Shown in pieces: positions 35,370 to 43,095 of a stretch of 64,000 nt of DNA. The DNA comes from Streptomyces adelaidensis (lineage in GTDB: Bacteria; Actinomycetota; Actinomycetes; Streptomycetales; Streptomycetaceae): assembly GCF_016598475.1 (NCBI RefSeq), contig NZ_JAEMUX010000020.1:57890-121889 (forward strand), written 5' to 3'. The notes under the pieces were generated by a model. It did no database searches, had not been told where the DNA came from, and was given only the letters and a program-made list of their open reading frames with translations. Every line of letters begins with the position of its first letter. The stretch's first letter is position 1. A program made the translations under genes and the position numbers.

Positions 35370-36476
35370 CTACTTCTCCGTGGCCGCCAGCTGCCCGCAC
35401 GCCCCGTCGATCTCCTGCCCCCGGGTGTCCCGGACCGTCACCGGCACCCCGTGGGCGGCGATGGCCTCGACGAACGCCTTCTCGTCCTCGGGCCGCGAGG
35501 CGGTCCACTTCGAGCCGGGCGTGGGGTTCAGCGGAATCAGATTGACATGCACAGGCTTGCCCTTGAGCAACCGGCCCAGGCGGTCACCGCGCCACGCCTG
35601 GTCGTTGATGTCCCGGATCAGCGCGTACTCGATGGACAGCCGCCGGCCTGACTTCGCCGCGTACTCCCACCCGGAGTCCAGCACCTCGCGCACGTTCCAC
35701 CGCGTGTTCACCGGCACGAGCGTGTCCCTCAGCTCGTCGTCCGGCGCGTGCAGCGAGATCGCGAGCCGGCACTTGAAGCCCTCGTCCGCGAACCGGTGGA
35801 TGGCAGGCACCAGCCCGACCGTCGACACCGTGATCCCACGCTGCGAAAGCCCGAGCCCGTCCGGCTCCGGGTCGGTGAGCCGGCGAATGGACCCGACGAC
35901 CCGGTTGTAGTTGGCGAGCGGCTCCCCCATCCCCATGAAGACGATGTTGGAGAGCCGAGCGGGCCCACCCGGGATCTCCCCGTCCCGCAGCGCCCGCATC
36001 CCATCGACGATCTGATGGACGATCTCGGCGGTGGACAGATTCCGGTCCAGCCCCGCCTGCCCGGTCGCGCAGAAGGGACAGTTCATCCCGCACCCGGCCT
36101 GCGAACTGATGCACATGGTCACCCGGTCCGGGTACCGCATCAGCACCGACTCCACGAGCGTCCCGTCGAACAGCCGCCACAGCGTCTTGCGGGTCGTCTC
36201 CTGGTCCGTCGACAGATGCCGCACGACCGTCATCAGCTCCGGAAGCAACGCCTCCTGAAGCTTGGCCCGCGCACCCGCCGGGATGTCGGTCCACTCCTCC
36301 GGCGCATGCGCGAACCGCGCGAAGTAGTGCTGCGACAGCTGCTTGGCACGAAACGGCTTCTCACCGATCGCGGCAACAGCTTCCTTACGCTCCGCAGGCG
36401 TGAGATCAGCAAGATGCCGCGGCGGCTTCTTGGCTCCGCGGGGGGCGACGAATGTGAGTTCTCCGGGCTTAGGCAT
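35370..36476 (-). CDS. rlmN: 23S rRNA (adenine-2503-C2)-methyltransferase RlmN
   Basis: A 368-residue radical SAM enzyme that methylates A2503 of 23S rRNA (and A37 of some tRNAs). The cluster-binding cysteines are in [12 protein letters not shown] (C-x3-C-x2-C), SAM-binding residues in [12 protein letters not shown] and the terminal catalytic Cys in DGACGQL. The start ATG ([14 protein letters not shown]) lies inside the left attachment core of the integrative element, so the 5' untranslated region is now element or hybrid sequence. The protein itself is unaltered as far as can be seen. Whether it is normally expressed depends on what the element supplies upstream. Confidence 0.92.
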   Translation of the reverse strand: MPKPGELTFVAPRGAKKPPRHLADLTPAERKEAVAAIGEKPFRAKQLSQHYFARFAHAPEEWTDIPAGARAKLQEALLPELMTVVRHLSTDQETTRKTLWRLFDGTLVESVLMRYPDRVTMCISSQAGCGMNCPFCATGQAGLDRNLSTAEIVHQIVDGMRALRDGEIPGGPARLSNIVFMGMGEPLANYNRVVGSIRRLTDPEPDGLGLSQRGITVSTVGLVPAIHRFADEGFKCRLAISLHAPDDELRDTLVPVNTRWNVREVLDSGWEYAAKSGRRLSIEYALIRDINDQAWRGDRLGRLLKGKPVHVNLIPLNPTPGSKWTASRPEDEKAFVEAIAAHGVPVTVRDTRGQEIDGACGQLAATEK

Positions 36477-36498
36477 GACCCACCAAGTGTCGCAGATC
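36457..36498. other. left attachment site of the integrative element
   Basis: The 21-base core, beginning AGTTCTCCGGGCTTAGGCAT, is identical to 50686-50706. The match extends over 42 bases in total, with three mismatches in the seven bases after the core, then a further 14 identical bases (AAGTGTCGCAGATC). It covers the first codons and ribosome site of rlmN. Confidence 0.9.
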
Positions 36499-36532
36499 GA
36501 ATCGCGTGACCTGCTGCTCACCCCGTGCATGG

Positions 36533-36564
36533 TGGTCGTCATTGGTCGTCTCTGGTCATGGTCG
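36533..36564. repeat. phased TGGTC repeats near the left end
   Basis: TGGTCGTC occurs at 36533 and 36543, TGGTCATG at 36553 and TGGTCG at 36559. The 10-base spacing would place the first three on one face of the helix. They lie 35-66 bases inside the left attachment repeat, where integrase or excisionase arm sites are expected. Confidence 0.5.
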
Positions 36565-36574
36565 GCTCTCCTCG

Positions 36575-36595
36575 GACGGCCCACAGACGGCCCAG
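36575..36595. repeat. subterminal direct repeat, left copy
   Basis: Two GACGGCCCA units in tandem, matching 20 of 21 bases of the copy at 50595-50615 near the other end. Position on both sides of the attachment core, in the same orientation, fits integrase arm-binding sites. The 320 bases between the attachment site and the first gene hold no other coding sequence that I can support. Confidence 0.55.
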
Positions 36596-36819
36596 CCCGT
36601 CCCCGCTGGCCAGGGCATTCGAGCAGGTAGGCACCCATCAGCGCCACACTGGGGCAAGCCCGAAAGCATCGCGCCAGATAGGTTGGGGCGCGAGAACCCG
36701 AGTCTCAACTTGGCTACAACGCGAGGCGGTTAGCTCTGATCTCTCGCGATCCTGCTTCACTCGGCTGACGTCTGTCTGGGCGCGGCTACAGCCCGCACGC
36801 ACACCTTCGGGGCGAAACG

Positions 36820-37650
36820 TTGATATCCGCAGAAAGCTACATTGGTTCCAATGACTTCTGGAACACAGTAATCACCGTAGCTACGACCGCCATCGTTGCA
36901 ATTCTTGCGGCCTGGGCAACGCTTCGCAGCGTAAACCCAAAGCGTCGCCTCATATGGCGCCAGCATACTAATTCCACGCTTCTCCGGGATGTCAACGCGG
37001 CAACGGCGATCACCGTAAGTCATGGACAAAGCTCCTTGACTGAGCCAAGGCTCGTAGAAATCCTCATCAAGAATTCCGGACGGCGTGACATACAGGTTTC
37101 CGACTTCGCCAATGCCGAAAACTCCCTAATCTTCGACTTCGGCGCCCCTGTGATTTCCATACTGGACTCCAGAGTAGAACCCTCCACGTCTGCACCTGCT
37201 GTAACGTCACACGCTGGCAGCGAGTTGCGTCTACATCCAGGGCTGATCGCCAAGGGGCAGACTGTACAGCTCTCGGTTCTGGTAGACGGACCTGAGCAAG
37301 ATGCCAGGCTTAAGGTTGCGACAATTCTCGAAACGCCCGCAAGGAGAGGCAACCAACTAGAATTTGAAAAGACTTCTAGACGCTTGTTTCGCGCCAGCCA
37401 AATAGCCTTGCCGATACTGGTGGCAATTGCGACAGTATTCGTGACAACTTCCGTGATCAGGGTTCTCGACGACACGGATCGCGCGCTGCAGAGAAACACC
37501 AAAGGCGTTGAGGACGCATCAAAGGCCGTAAAGGAGGCAAGCGACTTGTTGACCCTCCTGCGAAATTGCCGCTACTGGGATGTGTACGATCCGGAACGGG
37601 CGAAAAAAGAGTGCCCCAAAGTCACGGTTCCCAAGCGAAGTGACAACTGA
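36820..37650 (+). CDS. low-GC membrane protein of unknown function (element cargo)
   Basis: A 276-residue protein with two hydrophobic segments, at about residues 17-35 (TVITVATTAIVAILAAWAT) and 193-212 (IALPILVAIATVFVTTSVIR). Between them lies a beta-rich hydrophilic region of about 150 residues (RLVEILIKNSGRRDIQVSDF...). A helical tail with VEDASKAVKEASDLL follows the second segment. I recognise no family. Base composition stands out: two 60-base stretches counted by hand are 43 and 48 percent GC, against roughly 70 percent around it. The start is TTG with GGGGCGAA upstream. It is most likely a recent acquisition of the element. Confidence 0.65.
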   Translation: MISAESYIGSNDFWNTVITVATTAIVAILAAWATLRSVNPKRRLIWRQHTNSTLLRDVNAATAITVSHGQSSLTEPRLVEILIKNSGRRDIQVSDFANAENSLIFDFGAPVISILDSRVEPSTSAPAVTSHAGSELRLHPGLIAKGQTVQLSVLVDGPEQDARLKVATILETPARRGNQLEFEKTSRRLFRASQIALPILVAIATVFVTTSVIRVLDDTDRALQRNTKGVEDASKAVKEASDLLTLLRNCRYWDVYDPERAKKECPKVTVPKRSDN

Positions 37651-37810
37651 CCTCCACCCACACCCAGACAGCCAGGGAGCCCCGTCGTCAGCGAGCCTGT
37701 CCCTCAAGAGCTAGGGCAGCTGTCTTACCTGGACACCCCGAGGCGTTTGGGAAGCGGCCACGGCGTGCCACGCTTGGCTTCACGAATGAGCAGACGGAGA
37801 GGGAGAGCAA

Positions 37811-38278
37811 GTGTCACAGCAGGCGAGCCCTCGCGGGACTTTCCTGAAGATCGCAGAGGCGGTGAAGGCTCAGGTCGAGTCCGATCCGTCGATGACGGAA
37901 CTACCGTCAGCCGCAGACCTCATGCGTGATCACGGTGTGTCGCGCGGTGTCGCACTCCGCGTGTTCGGCGTGCTTCAGAAGGACGGGATCGCTGAGCCGG
38001 TCCCCGGCGGCCGGTGGCGGGTGGTGCGCCAAGGCCACCACGAGGACCGCCGCCCTCTCGCCGACCGCATCGCGGCCATCATCACGGATGACGGCCTTGA
38101 GGTGGGGGCAGAGTTCCCGAGTGCGTCGGCGTTGAGCACGAGGTTCGACGTGTCGCGCCCCACAGTGAGCAAGGCTCTAGACAAGTTGGAGGCGGCCGGG
38201 TGGCTGTCGGAGGGAAGACAGGGCAAGGTGCGAACGGTGCGCGCCGTACCGAGTCGGGAGGGGCTCACCCAGCAGTGA
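37811..38278 (+). CDS. GntR-like regulator with two winged-helix domains
   Basis: A 155-residue protein with two GntR-type DNA-binding domains in tandem: ELPSAADLMRDHGVSRGVALRVFGVLQKDGIAEPVPGGRWRV (residues about 30-72) and EFPSASALSTRFDVSRPTVSKALDKLEAAGWLSEGRQGK (about 100-140). No effector domain is present. In pSAM2 the GntR-family KorSA represses the activator Pra and holds the element integrated, and this gene has the position and family to play that part. It overlaps the next gene as GTGA. GTG 37811 has GGGAGAG upstream. Confidence 0.82.
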   Translation: MSQQASPRGTFLKIAEAVKAQVESDPSMTELPSAADLMRDHGVSRGVALRVFGVLQKDGIAEPVPGGRWRVVRQGHHEDRRPLADRIAAIITDDGLEVGAEFPSASALSTRFDVSRPTVSKALDKLEAAGWLSEGRQGKVRTVRAVPSREGLTQQ

Positions 38279-38847
38279 GCGGCACAGGACTGCCAGAGTG
38301 GGCCTGCCCCCTCGCGGAGTCGCTGCTCGCTGAGCCGCTGCCGCGCCGCTGGAAGCACTCCCTAGGGGTCGCAGAGCGAGCGCGGACCATTGCCGCCGCG
38401 CTGGGCCCGGACGCTGAGCTACTGGAAGCCGCCGCCGTGCTCCATGACATCGGCTACGCGCCAGACCTGGCCAAGACCGGCTTTCACCCGCTGGACGGCG
38501 CCCGGTATCTCCGCGACGTGGCGCAGGCAGACGAGAGGGTTGTACGGCTGGTCGCGCACCATTCGTGCGCATGGATGGAAGCCGAAGCGCGGGGACTCCG
38601 CGATGAGCTAGAGAGTGAGTTCCCTCGCGAGACTCCCGAACTCACTGACGCGCTCTGCTTCTGCGACATGAACACCACGCCGGACGGCACCCCGACGAAC
38701 CCCGTGGACCGGGTGAACGAGATCGCCGGACGGTACGGGCCCGACAGCCTCATTGGCACGTTCATCCGCCGTGCCGAACCCGAGATCTTGGCCAGCACGG
38801 CTCGCGTCCTCGGTCGGCTCGCCGCCACCAAGCTTCAGCCGACGTAG
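38275..38847 (+). CDS. HD-domain phosphohydrolase (Mdp type)
   Basis: A 190-residue protein with the HD signature: RWKHSLGVAERA (first His), AAVLHDIGYAPDL (HD pair) and VRLVAHHSCAW (distal His pair). HD proteins are metal-dependent phosphohydrolases acting on nucleotides. AICEs commonly carry such a gene (mdp) next to a NUDIX gene, and a role of the pair in signalling or in limiting element activity has been proposed. Translationally coupled to the GntR gene. It overlaps the convergent NUDIX gene by 13 bases. Confidence 0.85.
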   Translation: MSGTGLPEWACPLAESLLAEPLPRRWKHSLGVAERARTIAAALGPDAELLEAAAVLHDIGYAPDLAKTGFHPLDGARYLRDVAQADERVVRLVAHHSCAWMEAEARGLRDELESEFPRETPELTDALCFCDMNTTPDGTPTNPVDRVNEIAGRYGPDSLIGTFIRRAEPEILASTARVLGRLAATKLQPT

Positions 38848-39308
38848 GGCGCCGTCCGCGTCCGATCCATCGCATGTTCGATCCTGAGCTGCATGGTGGG
38901 GTGGATGTCGTACTGGGACAGGTCCGTTGGGTCGACCCAACGGACCTGTGTCGTCTCGTTACTCGTACGGACATCGCCACCGACCGGCCGGGCGCGGAAG
39001 CACATGCTGAACTGCTGCCGCACTTCGCCGTCGTCGTACTGAAGCACGTGCGCGGGGTCGGTGTAGATCCCGCACAGTTCGATGACCTCCACCTTGATGC
39101 CGGTCTCTTCCCAGACCTCCCGCACCACGGTGTCGCTGATGAACTCGCCGGCGTCGTGCCCCCCGCCGGGAAGCGCCCAACGCCCGTTATCGGAACGCTT
39201 GATCAGCAGCACCTGTCCCGCAGCGTTCTGCACGAATGCCACGACGGACGGAACAACCGAGTTGGCCGGCGGGGCATCGGGGTTGTGGAAGTGGTCGATG
39301 CGTCCCAT
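38835..39308 (-). CDS. NUDIX hydrolase (Nud type)
   Basis: A 157-residue protein with a full NUDIX box: GGGHDAGEFISDTVVREVWEETGI (about residues 47-70; G-x5-E-x7-RE-x2-EE-x-G is satisfied). It hydrolyses nucleoside diphosphates linked to another group, with Mg bound by the glutamates. The substrate is not readable. It starts two bases after the stop of the XRE/DUF5919 gene and is surely cotranscribed with it, opposite to the GntR-HD pair. Confidence 0.9.
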   Translation of the reverse strand: MGRIDHFHNPDAPPANSVVPSVVAFVQNAAGQVLLIKRSDNGRWALPGGGHDAGEFISDTVVREVWEETGIKVEVIELCGIYTDPAHVLQYDDGEVRQQFSMCFRARPVGGDVRTSNETTQVRWVDPTDLSQYDIHPTMQLRIEHAMDRTRTAPYVG

Positions 39309-39310
39309 GC

Positions 39311-40084
39311 TCAGGCTCCCTTGAAGTCGCTTACTGTCGCCTGGCGCGCGCCTCCCCAGGTCTGTTCGATGCTATTCGCATAGGTGTCGAACAACCCGCC
39401 GCCCGGCATTCGCCGCAGGTGAAGGACGGGAGCCATGTAGGCCGCGACCCCGTAGACGTGGGTGTTCACCAGGATCTCGTCATCCGCGCGGTACAGGGAG
39501 TTGTAGAGGGTGGCCTGATGCAGCCGGAACCGTATCTCGGGGTGGCTCTCGAAGAGTGATCGGTAGTTGATCAGGGCGTTGCGGACCTTGCCGTCCATGA
39601 ACCCGTGGCCCTCATCAATGCCGCGCTGCTTCACCGCTGCGCAATCAGGGTCCCCAAGCAGGATGCGCACCTGGGTCTGCCCCATGTTTCCCCCCAGCTC
39701 CACCTTCTTGCGGAGCAGGGCAAGGAACTGGGGATCCTCGGACAGAAAGAGCCCCGAGTACACGAGGACATCAAGGTACTTCTCTGCGCGCCCGTACATC
39801 TCGCGCCAGAGCCCCGCTGGGACCATGTGGCGGTGCGGGTAGACGTTGACGATCTCCGCTTTGCTGAGATCCGCAGCACTGTCAACGGCCCGGTTGTCGT
39901 CCCACAGGGTCGTCACGTCCACCTTGAGCACCGACGCCGTCGCGTACTGGTGTCGCCGGTACGGCACCTTCCCCTGCGTGATCCAGCGTTCGACCGTCTT
40001 CGGGTTCACCTCGATCTTCTCAGCGAGGTCGTGCACCGACATACCGCGAGCCAACAGGGCCGACCGCAAACGCTCGTTGGACAT
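39311..40084 (-). CDS. XRE-family regulator with C-terminal DUF5919 domain
   Basis: A 257-residue protein. The N-terminal helix-turn-helix reads LRSALLARGMSVHDLAEKIEVNPKTVERWITQGKVPYRR. The rest, from about residue 80, matches what is known as DUF5919 (AEIVNVYPHRHMVPAGLWREMYGRAEKYLDVLVYSG..., VRILLGDPDCAAVKQRG, RFRLHQATLYNSLYRADDEILVNTHVYG), a fold related to phospholipase D-like helper domains. Proteins of this layout are common beside nud in AICEs. ATG 40084 has GGGGGTG upstream and is preferred to the GTG two codons before. Confidence 0.85.
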   Translation of the reverse strand: MSNERLRSALLARGMSVHDLAEKIEVNPKTVERWITQGKVPYRRHQYATASVLKVDVTTLWDDNRAVDSAADLSKAEIVNVYPHRHMVPAGLWREMYGRAEKYLDVLVYSGLFLSEDPQFLALLRKKVELGGNMGQTQVRILLGDPDCAAVKQRGIDEGHGFMDGKVRNALINYRSLFESHPEIRFRLHQATLYNSLYRADDEILVNTHVYGVAAYMAPVLHLRRMPGGGLFDTYANSIEQTWGGARQATVSDFKGA

Positions 40085-40110
40085 CTTCACCCCCGATAGG
40101 ACGTCTAGGG

Positions 40111-40226
40111 ACTTCTTGAAGGTAGCCAGATCTACTTGAGGTGTCCACGGGTGAGGTGACCAACTCCCCTGACCTGGGGCGATTCTGATTGTGCGCCAAG
40201 AAGTCCAGGCGCGAAGTCAAGAAGTT
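40111..40226. promoter_or_regulatory. three ACTTCTTG/CAAGAAGT boxes upstream of the XRE gene
   Basis: ACTTCTTG at 40111, CAAGAAGT at 40197 (on the plus strand) and CAAGAAGT at 40218 lie in the regulatory region between the divergent XRE and DUF6284 genes. They are inverted relative to each other. They may be operator boxes for one of the element regulators. Confidence 0.4.
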
Positions 40227-40252
40227 CCGTCGACCGACTTGACGGGACCCCC

Positions 40253-40281
40253 ATGCAGTACCTGTAATACAGGTACTGCAT
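40253..40281. promoter_or_regulatory. 29-base perfect palindrome, probable GntR operator
   Basis: ATGCAGTACCTG, a TAATA centre and CAGGTACTGCAT form perfect 12-base arms. It lies in the 660-base region between the divergent XRE and DUF6284 genes, about 170 bases upstream of the former. The inner CTGTAATACAG has the form of GntR-family sites. It probably controls one or both of the divergent promoters. The rest of the region up to 40746 holds no gene I can support. Confidence 0.7.
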
Positions 40282-40746
40282 CACGCAAGACCGGTGAGCG
40301 ACCTTCCAAGGCCGTTCCCATGCACAGGGCGGGGACGCTGCAATCCCGCTAAAGGCCAGGTGGAACAGGGTTTCGGCCCGTACTGGCGAGGTGGCCCGGT
40401 GACCGCGAGCAACGGCCGGAGTGTGGGGACTTGGTCCCCCTTGCAGTGCAGTTCCCTTTCCCTTCGATCTTCGGGAGTCCCGATGGGTCAACGAACGCTT
40501 TGGGCGTCGCCGTGATGGACCGGCCGGCGTCGCCTGTGCGGTAGCTCGGTCCACTTCCTTCCAGCCTTCGCAGCGGCTCACGCTGCGCCGGTTGCCTCCC
40601 CCGGCCGTCCGGTCCCGCAGCTTGCGGAGTCCGTACGGGCGGGAGGCGGGGAGCCGGACATTCCGACCCAACGGCAAGCGCCCCCAGTGCTCGAACACCG
40701 GGGGCGCGGTTCGGGCCGTTGCCACCTTGCAGGGAGAACACGACCC

Positions 40747-41016
40747 ATGAAGTCCATCGTCACTGTTCAGGACGCTGTTACCGCGTTCGCCGACTTCATC
40801 GAGCCGACGGATGCCGAGTTGGACGCGATCGAGCAGGAGATTCCGCTGATTCTGGCGGAGGTCGACCTGTTGGACGCGCAGATCATCACCCTCGACCACG
40901 CCCCGACCGAGCTGGACGCGCGGCGTATCCGCCGGGCCCGGAACCGGGTGCTGGCCGCCCGGCGGGACCTGGTCAACCGCACCGTCGCCGCGAGCCTGCC
41001 GGGCGGTGCCGCGTGA
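40747..41016 (+). CDS. DUF6284-type small protein
   Basis: An 89-residue acidic then basic helical protein: MKSIVTVQDAVTAFADFI, EPTDAELDAIEQEIPLILAEVDLLDAQI and ARRIRRARNRVLAARRDL. I recognise this as the small DUF6284 family that begins the transfer operon in many Streptomyces integrative elements. It has no known activity; coiled-coil pairing is likely. The stop overlaps the next start as GTGA. Confidence 0.75.
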   Translation: MKSIVTVQDAVTAFADFIEPTDAELDAIEQEIPLILAEVDLLDAQIITLDHAPTELDARRIRRARNRVLAARRDLVNRTVAASLPGGAA

Positions 41017-41465
41017 GCGCCACTGAGCGGAACCTGACGGCCGCGCACGCTGAGGTGAAGGCGGAGATCGCGCGGACCGACACCAAGACCGGTCTGTTGC
41101 TCGCGTTCATCGGTGCGGTGCTGGCCGGTGCGTGGACGGTCGCCAAGGACACGCCGCTCAACCCCGCCGCCTACGTCGTGGGCGGGTGCGGGATGGTGCT
41201 GCTGGTCGGGGCGGCGGGTCTGCTGCTGCGGTCGGTGCGGCCGAACCTGCGGGGCCGCCACGGTTTCCCGCTGTGGGCGACGCTCACCCCCGGCGAGATC
41301 ACGACCACGCTGTCCGAGGTCGACCTCAGCGCGGACATCGCGGGCCTGTCCCGACTCGCCGTGGCCAAGTTCACCGGCCTGCGCCGCGCCATCGACCTCA
41401 CCTGCCTCGGCGGCGCCCTGATCGTCCTCGCCGCCGTGATCGCTGTGGTGGGGGGTGCGGTATGA
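41013..41465 (+). CDS. membrane protein resembling the Pycsar effector (PycTM) family
   Basis: A 150-residue protein. HAEVKAEIARTDTKTGLLLAFIGAVLAGAW (about residues 11-40), a second hydrophobic segment (AAYVVGGCGMVLLVGAAGLLL) and a third at the C-terminus (LGGALIVLAAVIAVVGGAV) match the layout of PycTM (formerly DUF5706) proteins. In Pycsar defence these are membrane effectors gated by cyclic CMP or UMP. No cyclase gene is visible in the element, so here it may instead serve transfer (Spd-like). Coupled by GTGA upstream and ATGA downstream. Confidence 0.65.
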   Translation: MSATERNLTAAHAEVKAEIARTDTKTGLLLAFIGAVLAGAWTVAKDTPLNPAAYVVGGCGMVLLVGAAGLLLRSVRPNLRGRHGFPLWATLTPGEITTTLSEVDLSADIAGLSRLAVAKFTGLRRAIDLTCLGGALIVLAAVIAVVGGAV

Positions 41466-42322
41466 GGGGCAAGACCGTTCTTCCCGCCGTCGCGATGACG
41501 GCGGTGTCCATGGTCCTCACCCTCGCTGTGGTGCTGATGTGGCTGGGCACGGCGGTGCCGTGGCCGGTCGCGCTGGTCGTCGGTCTGGGCATCGACGGGG
41601 GATGGCTGGCCACCCTCGCCTACGAACGCCGCCTCGCCGCCCAAGGCGACCACAGCCGCACGGTGACCGCCGTCGGCTGGTCGTTCGGCCTCATCGCGAC
41701 CGGCGTCCTCATCGCCCACGCCCTGACCGCCGAACACTCCGTCGGCGCGTGGCTGGCCGTGGCCTGGCTGCCCATCGCGGCCAAGGCGCTGTGGCTGGTT
41801 CACGGGCTGTGGGAGCGGACCGCGCTCACCCCGGCCGCTGTCGGTGCGATCCGGGGAATCCAGCAAGAGGCCCGTGACGAAGCGGCCGTGGCCCGTGCCC
41901 GGCTGCGGGCTGAGGCGGCCACCGAGGAGACCCGGCTGACGGCCGTGACGGAAGCCGGTGCCCGCGTCGCACGCGTCCAGTCCAAGACCGCCGCCACCCT
42001 CGCCGGGGCGTGGTCGACGCTCGAAGCGGCGCGGGACGGCGAGGACACCGGCAGGGCGCTGACCAGCGTGACGGCCCGCGTCACGCCCGGCGTCACACCC
42101 GCGTGGGAACTGCCCGTGTGGGGCCCGATGGAGCCGGTTTCCTCGCTCGCCCTGGAGACCGGTCCCGCGCTCACCGATGACGCGCTGGACGTGCTGGTCG
42201 ACGACATCCGTCACAGCCAGACGCCCCCGCTGTCCTACCGCGAGATGGCCGTCCGCTTCCGCACGAACGGCCACTCCGCCTCCGAGGTCCGCCTGCGGGC
42301 CGCCTGGAAGCGGGTCGCCTGA
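41462..42322 (+). CDS. SpdB-like transfer-associated membrane protein
   Basis: A 286-residue protein. Three to four hydrophobic segments occupy the first 120 residues (VAMTAVSMVLTLAVVLMWLG, WPVALVVGLGIDGGWLATLAY, WSFGLIATGVLIAHALTA, WLAVAWLPIAAKALWLVHGLW). A long Ala/Arg/Glu-rich helical region follows (about 130-190) and a C-terminal winged-helix-like end (SYREMAVRFRTNGHSASEVRLRAAWKRV). The layout is that of DUF2637/SpdB proteins that assist plasmid spread in Streptomyces mycelium. It sits in a tightly overlapping operon ahead of the FtsK-like gene. Confidence 0.75.
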   Translation: MRGKTVLPAVAMTAVSMVLTLAVVLMWLGTAVPWPVALVVGLGIDGGWLATLAYERRLAAQGDHSRTVTAVGWSFGLIATGVLIAHALTAEHSVGAWLAVAWLPIAAKALWLVHGLWERTALTPAAVGAIRGIQQEARDEAAVARARLRAEAATEETRLTAVTEAGARVARVQSKTAATLAGAWSTLEAARDGEDTGRALTSVTARVTPGVTPAWELPVWGPMEPVSSLALETGPALTDDALDVLVDDIRHSQTPPLSYREMAVRFRTNGHSASEVRLRAAWKRVA

Positions 42323-42378
42323 TGGCCGCCCGTGCCGCGTTCGCCGACCCGGACGGGTCCGAAGGGAGTCACTGAACC

Positions 42379-42696
42379 ATGGGCAACTCCGAAATACGCC
42401 GCCTTGACCGCGAGATCGAGCGGTCCGCGAAGAAGCTGGAAGCGGTCCGGCGGGGCGAGTGGTGGCCGCTGACCAGCCGTGAACGGCTGTCGATGACCCG
42501 CGCGATGGCCAGCGGTGCGCGCAGCGTCCACAAGGGCCGCAGCACGGGCCGCGCCGAGGACCGCATGGACTCCATCGGCTCCGCCGCCGAGATGCGGCTG
42601 AACGCGGAGCTGATGGCCCTGCACGGTGAGCGTCAGCGGCTGATCACCGAGGCCGCGCGAGCCAAGGCCGCCAAGAAGAAGTCGAGTTGGTGGTGA
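42379..42696 (+). CDS. small basic helical protein of the transfer operon
   Basis: A 105-residue, highly charged, alpha-helical protein (IRRLDREIERSAKKLEAVRRGEWWPLTSRERLSMTRAM..., KAAKKKSSWW). No family recognised. It has the position of small Spd genes between the SpdB-like gene and tra, and its stop overlaps the next start (GTGA). Confidence 0.65.
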   Translation: MGNSEIRRLDREIERSAKKLEAVRRGEWWPLTSRERLSMTRAMASGARSVHKGRSTGRAEDRMDSIGSAAEMRLNAELMALHGERQRLITEAARAKAAKKKSSWW

Positions 42697-43001
42697 ACGT
42701 CAACTGTGGCCGGTGCCCGGCCGCGCACCAGGACGACCCCGCCCCGTGCGGCGGTCCGCTCGCGGTGCGCGTGCTGGACGCCGTGGGCGTGGGGGTGGAC
42801 GGGTGCGAGCACCATGGCGCCCGCATGCTCGCCTCCCTCGACCGCGCACGCGTCCACCCCCTGCCCGGCGCCCCGCCCGGTGCGGCCATCCGCGTGTTCC
42901 AGGCCGCCGACGGCATCCGCCCCTTCTGCTGGCTGGACGGCCCGCGCATCGAGCCGTCCCAGCTCAGCCGTGCGGAGAACCGCGCCCACCACACCCGCTG
43001 A
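42693..43001 (+). CDS. small protein of unknown function in the transfer operon
   Basis: A 102-residue protein with NCGRCPAAHQDDPAPCGG near its start and CEHHGARML further on. Two CxxC-like pairs plus His suggest a metal-binding knuckle. GTG 42693 overlaps the preceding stop codon; two earlier in-frame starts (TTG 42687, GTG 42690) are adjacent. No family recognised. Probably a helper of transfer. Confidence 0.6.
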   Translation: MNVNCGRCPAAHQDDPAPCGGPLAVRVLDAVGVGVDGCEHHGARMLASLDRARVHPLPGAPPGAAIRVFQAADGIRPFCWLDGPRIEPSQLSRAENRAHHTR

Positions 43002-43095
43002 ACCGCCCCTCGCCCCGCCCGGCCCCCGGATTGCCGGGCGGGGCCCCCTCGCCGACTTCCCGCCCCGGCCCGGGGCAGTCAGGAGTGCTCCCGTC

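Noticed and set aside
36457..36498. A tRNA gene at the attachment site
   Set aside because: The core does not fold as a tRNA 3' half and lies on the start of rlmN. No CCA-proximal or T-loop sequence (GTTCRA) is found in place.
40132..40899. A 255-codon minus-strand frame across the control region of the element
   Set aside because: It crosses the palindrome and the start of the DUF6284 gene, has no family motif and an improbable composition. The region is better explained as regulatory DNA.
41013..41465. A complete Pycsar anti-phage system
   Set aside because: Only an effector-like membrane protein is seen. No uridylate or cytidylate cyclase gene exists anywhere in the element, so the system is not claimed.
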